37,612 nt of DNA from JBKEAJ01 sp047972135 (lineage in GTDB: Bacteria > Bacteroidota > Bacteroidia > Bacteroidales > Prolixibacteraceae), in contig JBKEAJ010000094.1 in assembly GCA_047972135.1 (NCBI GenBank), forward strand, positions 1 to 37,612, given 5' to 3'. Positions within the stretch are counted from its first letter, which is position 1. Every line of letters begins with the position of its first letter. Below the pieces are notes generated by a model. The model saw only the letters and a program-made list of their open reading frames with translations. It did not search any database and was not told where the DNA came from. Below, piece by piece: positions 36,030-37,612 of the stretch. The translations under genes were made by a program, and so were the position numbers.

Positions 36030-37612
36030 ATGTTAAAAAGTGGTCAGGAAATTCTGAAGGCAGTGTTTGGGTACGATTCATTTCGTCCTATGCAAGAGAA
36101 GGTTGTGAGGGCGGTGCTCAATAATGAGGATTGTCTTGTTTTGATGCCTACTGGCGGAGGCAAATCTTTGTGCTATCAGGTTCCTGCACTGGCAAAAGAG
36201 GGTACTGCATTGGTTGTGTCGCCGCTTATTGCGCTGATGAAAGACCAAGTGGAGGCATTGAAGCAAAACGGTGTGAGTGCGGCTTTCTACAATTCGTCTA
36301 TTTCGGCGAGTGAGCAAAATTCCGTTATCAACGATTTGATGAATGGCAAGCTCAAGCTCTTGTATGTATCTCCCGAGCGTCTGAATTCAGAGCAATTTCA
36401 TCAAGTACTTTCTCAAACAAAGATAAGCCTTATTGCCATCGACGAGGCACATTGTATATCGTCGTGGGGACATGATTTTCGTCCTGATTATAAAAACATG
36501 GGCTACCTGAGAAATAAATATCCCAACATTCCTATCGTTGCGCTGACAGCCACTGCCGACACTCTGACGCAGGAGGATATTTTGAGACAACTTAATCTGG
36601 ATACTGCACAAGTTTTTAAGGACACATTCAGCCGCCCTAACATCTATATTGAGATGCAGGGGGCGCAGAAGCGCAAGCAGAAAATATTGAACTTCCTAAA
36701 TGGTCGTCATGAGGAGTCGGGAATTATCTATTGCCTGAGTAAAAAAAGTACAGAGGATATATCAGCTTTTCTCAGCGGAAATGGTATTTCGGCGGCACAC
36801 TACCATGCGGGGATGAGTAATAACGAGCGCGACAGGGTGCAGAGTGATTTCTTGGACGACAGCATAAAGGTAGTGTGTGCCACTATTGCTTTTGGGATGG
36901 GGATTGACAAATCGAATGTCAGATGGGTCATTCATTATAATATGCCCAAGAACATTGAAGGATATTATCAGGAGATTGGCAGAAGTGGGCGCGACGGGCT
37001 GCCTGCTACAGCTCTGTTGTTTGCGGGGTTTCAGGATTATCGGATACTTAAAGACATAAACGACGAATCGCCTCGTAGGTATTTGCTGGATGCTCGTTTG
37101 GACAGGATGTTCAACATGACCAAACAATACCACTGCCGCAGGGTGATGTTGCTGAATTATTTTGGAGAGTGGACAAACAAGCCTTGTGGAAATTGCGATA
37201 ACTGCAAACGACAACTGGGAAGCTACGATGGCACACTGCACGCACAAAAAGCACTATCGGCGGTAGCACGATTACCACAGAAGCTCTCAAACTCCATATT
37301 GGCTCGCGGATTGATGGGTTGGCATCATGAGGATGTGGCAGAGTGTGGTTTCACAGATATAAAAACCTTTGGCGTAGGACGCAACACCGATTTCAAGTCG
37401 TGGATGTTCATTATAGAGCAGTTGCTCAGTTTGGGCTTACTTCAAGTGGATTATGAAAACAACTGCACGCTCCAACTCACAGCAACGAGCAAAAAGGTTT
37501 TGTTCGAAGGCTTGAAAGTTAATCTATACAAGGAGGGAGTCCGCATGAAAGCCACAAAATCGGAGCTCACCCAAAAGACTGCGCCGAAGTCGAGACCGCA
37601 GAATACTGAAGA
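36030..37612 (+). CDS. recQ: ATP-dependent DNA helicase RecQ (3' end outside window)
   Basis: About 527 residues before the window ends, with no stop. RecQ unwinds DNA 3' to 5' in recombinational repair. Motif 0 GYDSFRPMQ (14-22), motif I PTGGGKSLCYQ (40-50), motif Ia SPLIALMKDQV, motif II AIDEAHCISSWGHDFRP, motif III ALTATA, and second-lobe motifs VCATIAFGMGIDKSNVRWVI and YYQEIGRSGRDG are present. The RQC zinc-binding part follows, with YHCRRVMLLNYFGE and KPCGNCDNCKRQ giving the four cysteines, then a winged-helix region (SILARGLMG; FGVGRNTDFKSW). The HRDC domain, if present, would lie past the edge. This is the intact family member; the fragment at 12819 is a different, longer-type relative. 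Confidence 0.93.
   Translation, partial: MLKSGQEILKAVFGYDSFRPMQEKVVRAVLNNEDCLVLMPTGGGKSLCYQVPALAKEGTALVVSPLIALMKDQVEALKQNGVSAAFYNSSISASEQNSVINDLMNGKLKLLYVSPERLNSEQFHQVLSQTKISLIAIDEAHCISSWGHDFRPDYKNMGYLRNKYPNIPIVALTATADTLTQEDILRQLNLDTAQVFKDTFSRPNIYIEMQGAQKRKQKILNFLNGRHEESGIIYCLSKKSTEDISAFLSGNGISAAHYHAGMSNNERDRVQSDFLDDSIKVVCATIAFGMGIDKSNVRWVIHYNMPKNIEGYYQEIGRSGRDGLPATALLFAGFQDYRILKDINDESPRRYLLDARLDRMFNMTKQYHCRRVMLLNYFGEWTNKPCGNCDNCKRQLGSYDGTLHAQKALSAVARLPQKLSNSILARGLMGWHHEDVAECGFTDIKTFGVGRNTDFKSWMFIIEQLLSLGLLQVDYENNCTLQLTATSKKVLFEGLKVNLYKEGVRMKATKSELTQKTAPKSRPQNTE

Overview
The window looks like chromosome of a low-GC member of the Bacteroidota, probably Bacteroidales. The evidence is the gene content (type III glutamine synthetase, DUF4296 lipoprotein, stand-alone SIS-domain KdsD-like isomerase, Bacteroidota-type T6SS protein TssO, PAAR-like DUF4280) and many matches to the Bacteroidota sigma factor promoter TTTG-N19/20-TAnnTTTG. 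Everything here was read by eye from the sequence; no database search was run.

Layout. 1-278: tail of an S41 peptidase. 455-2468 (minus): sucD and sucC. 2591-3820: KdsD-like isomerase and isochorismatase-family hydrolase. 4143-8504: GH20 hexosaminidase lipoprotein and glutamine synthetase III with a good promoter and terminator. 8648-9274: two decayed genes of toxin-antitoxin type, convergent. 9347-12709 (minus): MsbA-like ABC exporter and purB. 12819-13325: RecQ-type helicase cut short at a repeat. 13479-17442: large secreted HExxH/propeller/barrel protein and an M20 deacetylase. 17687-20106: HU, a 30-residue bS22/COX24-like protein, RNase G and a DUF4296 lipoprotein. 20190-22124: amidohydrolase and class I amidotransferase-like hydrolase. 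22372-23382: unknown. 23477-28678 (minus): tetR, MMPL/RND transporter, LolA-like protein and outer-membrane barrel, with two copies of a likely TetR operator. 28771-31925 (minus): KamA-family radical SAM protein, VTT membrane protein and adenosine-type kinase. 32024-32097: tRNA-Asn. 32168-35841 (minus): accessory segment with tssO, a broken tssP-like gene, a secreted unknown, a frameshifted DUF4280 gene, a broken rhuM and a long inverted repeat. 36030-end: intact recQ running off the window.

The most unusual signal is a family of composite non-coding repeats, in both orientations, made of recurring modules (here called D, A, B, C and a junction ATGAAACGAGCC). In four places the repeat ends exactly at the start codon of an unrelated gene (GH20, ABC exporter, amidohydrolase, C26-type hydrolase). 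Two copies carry the modules in circularly permuted order, and another marks the truncation point of the RecQ fragment. A second theme is local gene decay: the toxin-antitoxin-like pair, the tssP-like gene, the DUF4280 gene and rhuM all carry nonsense or frameshift changes.
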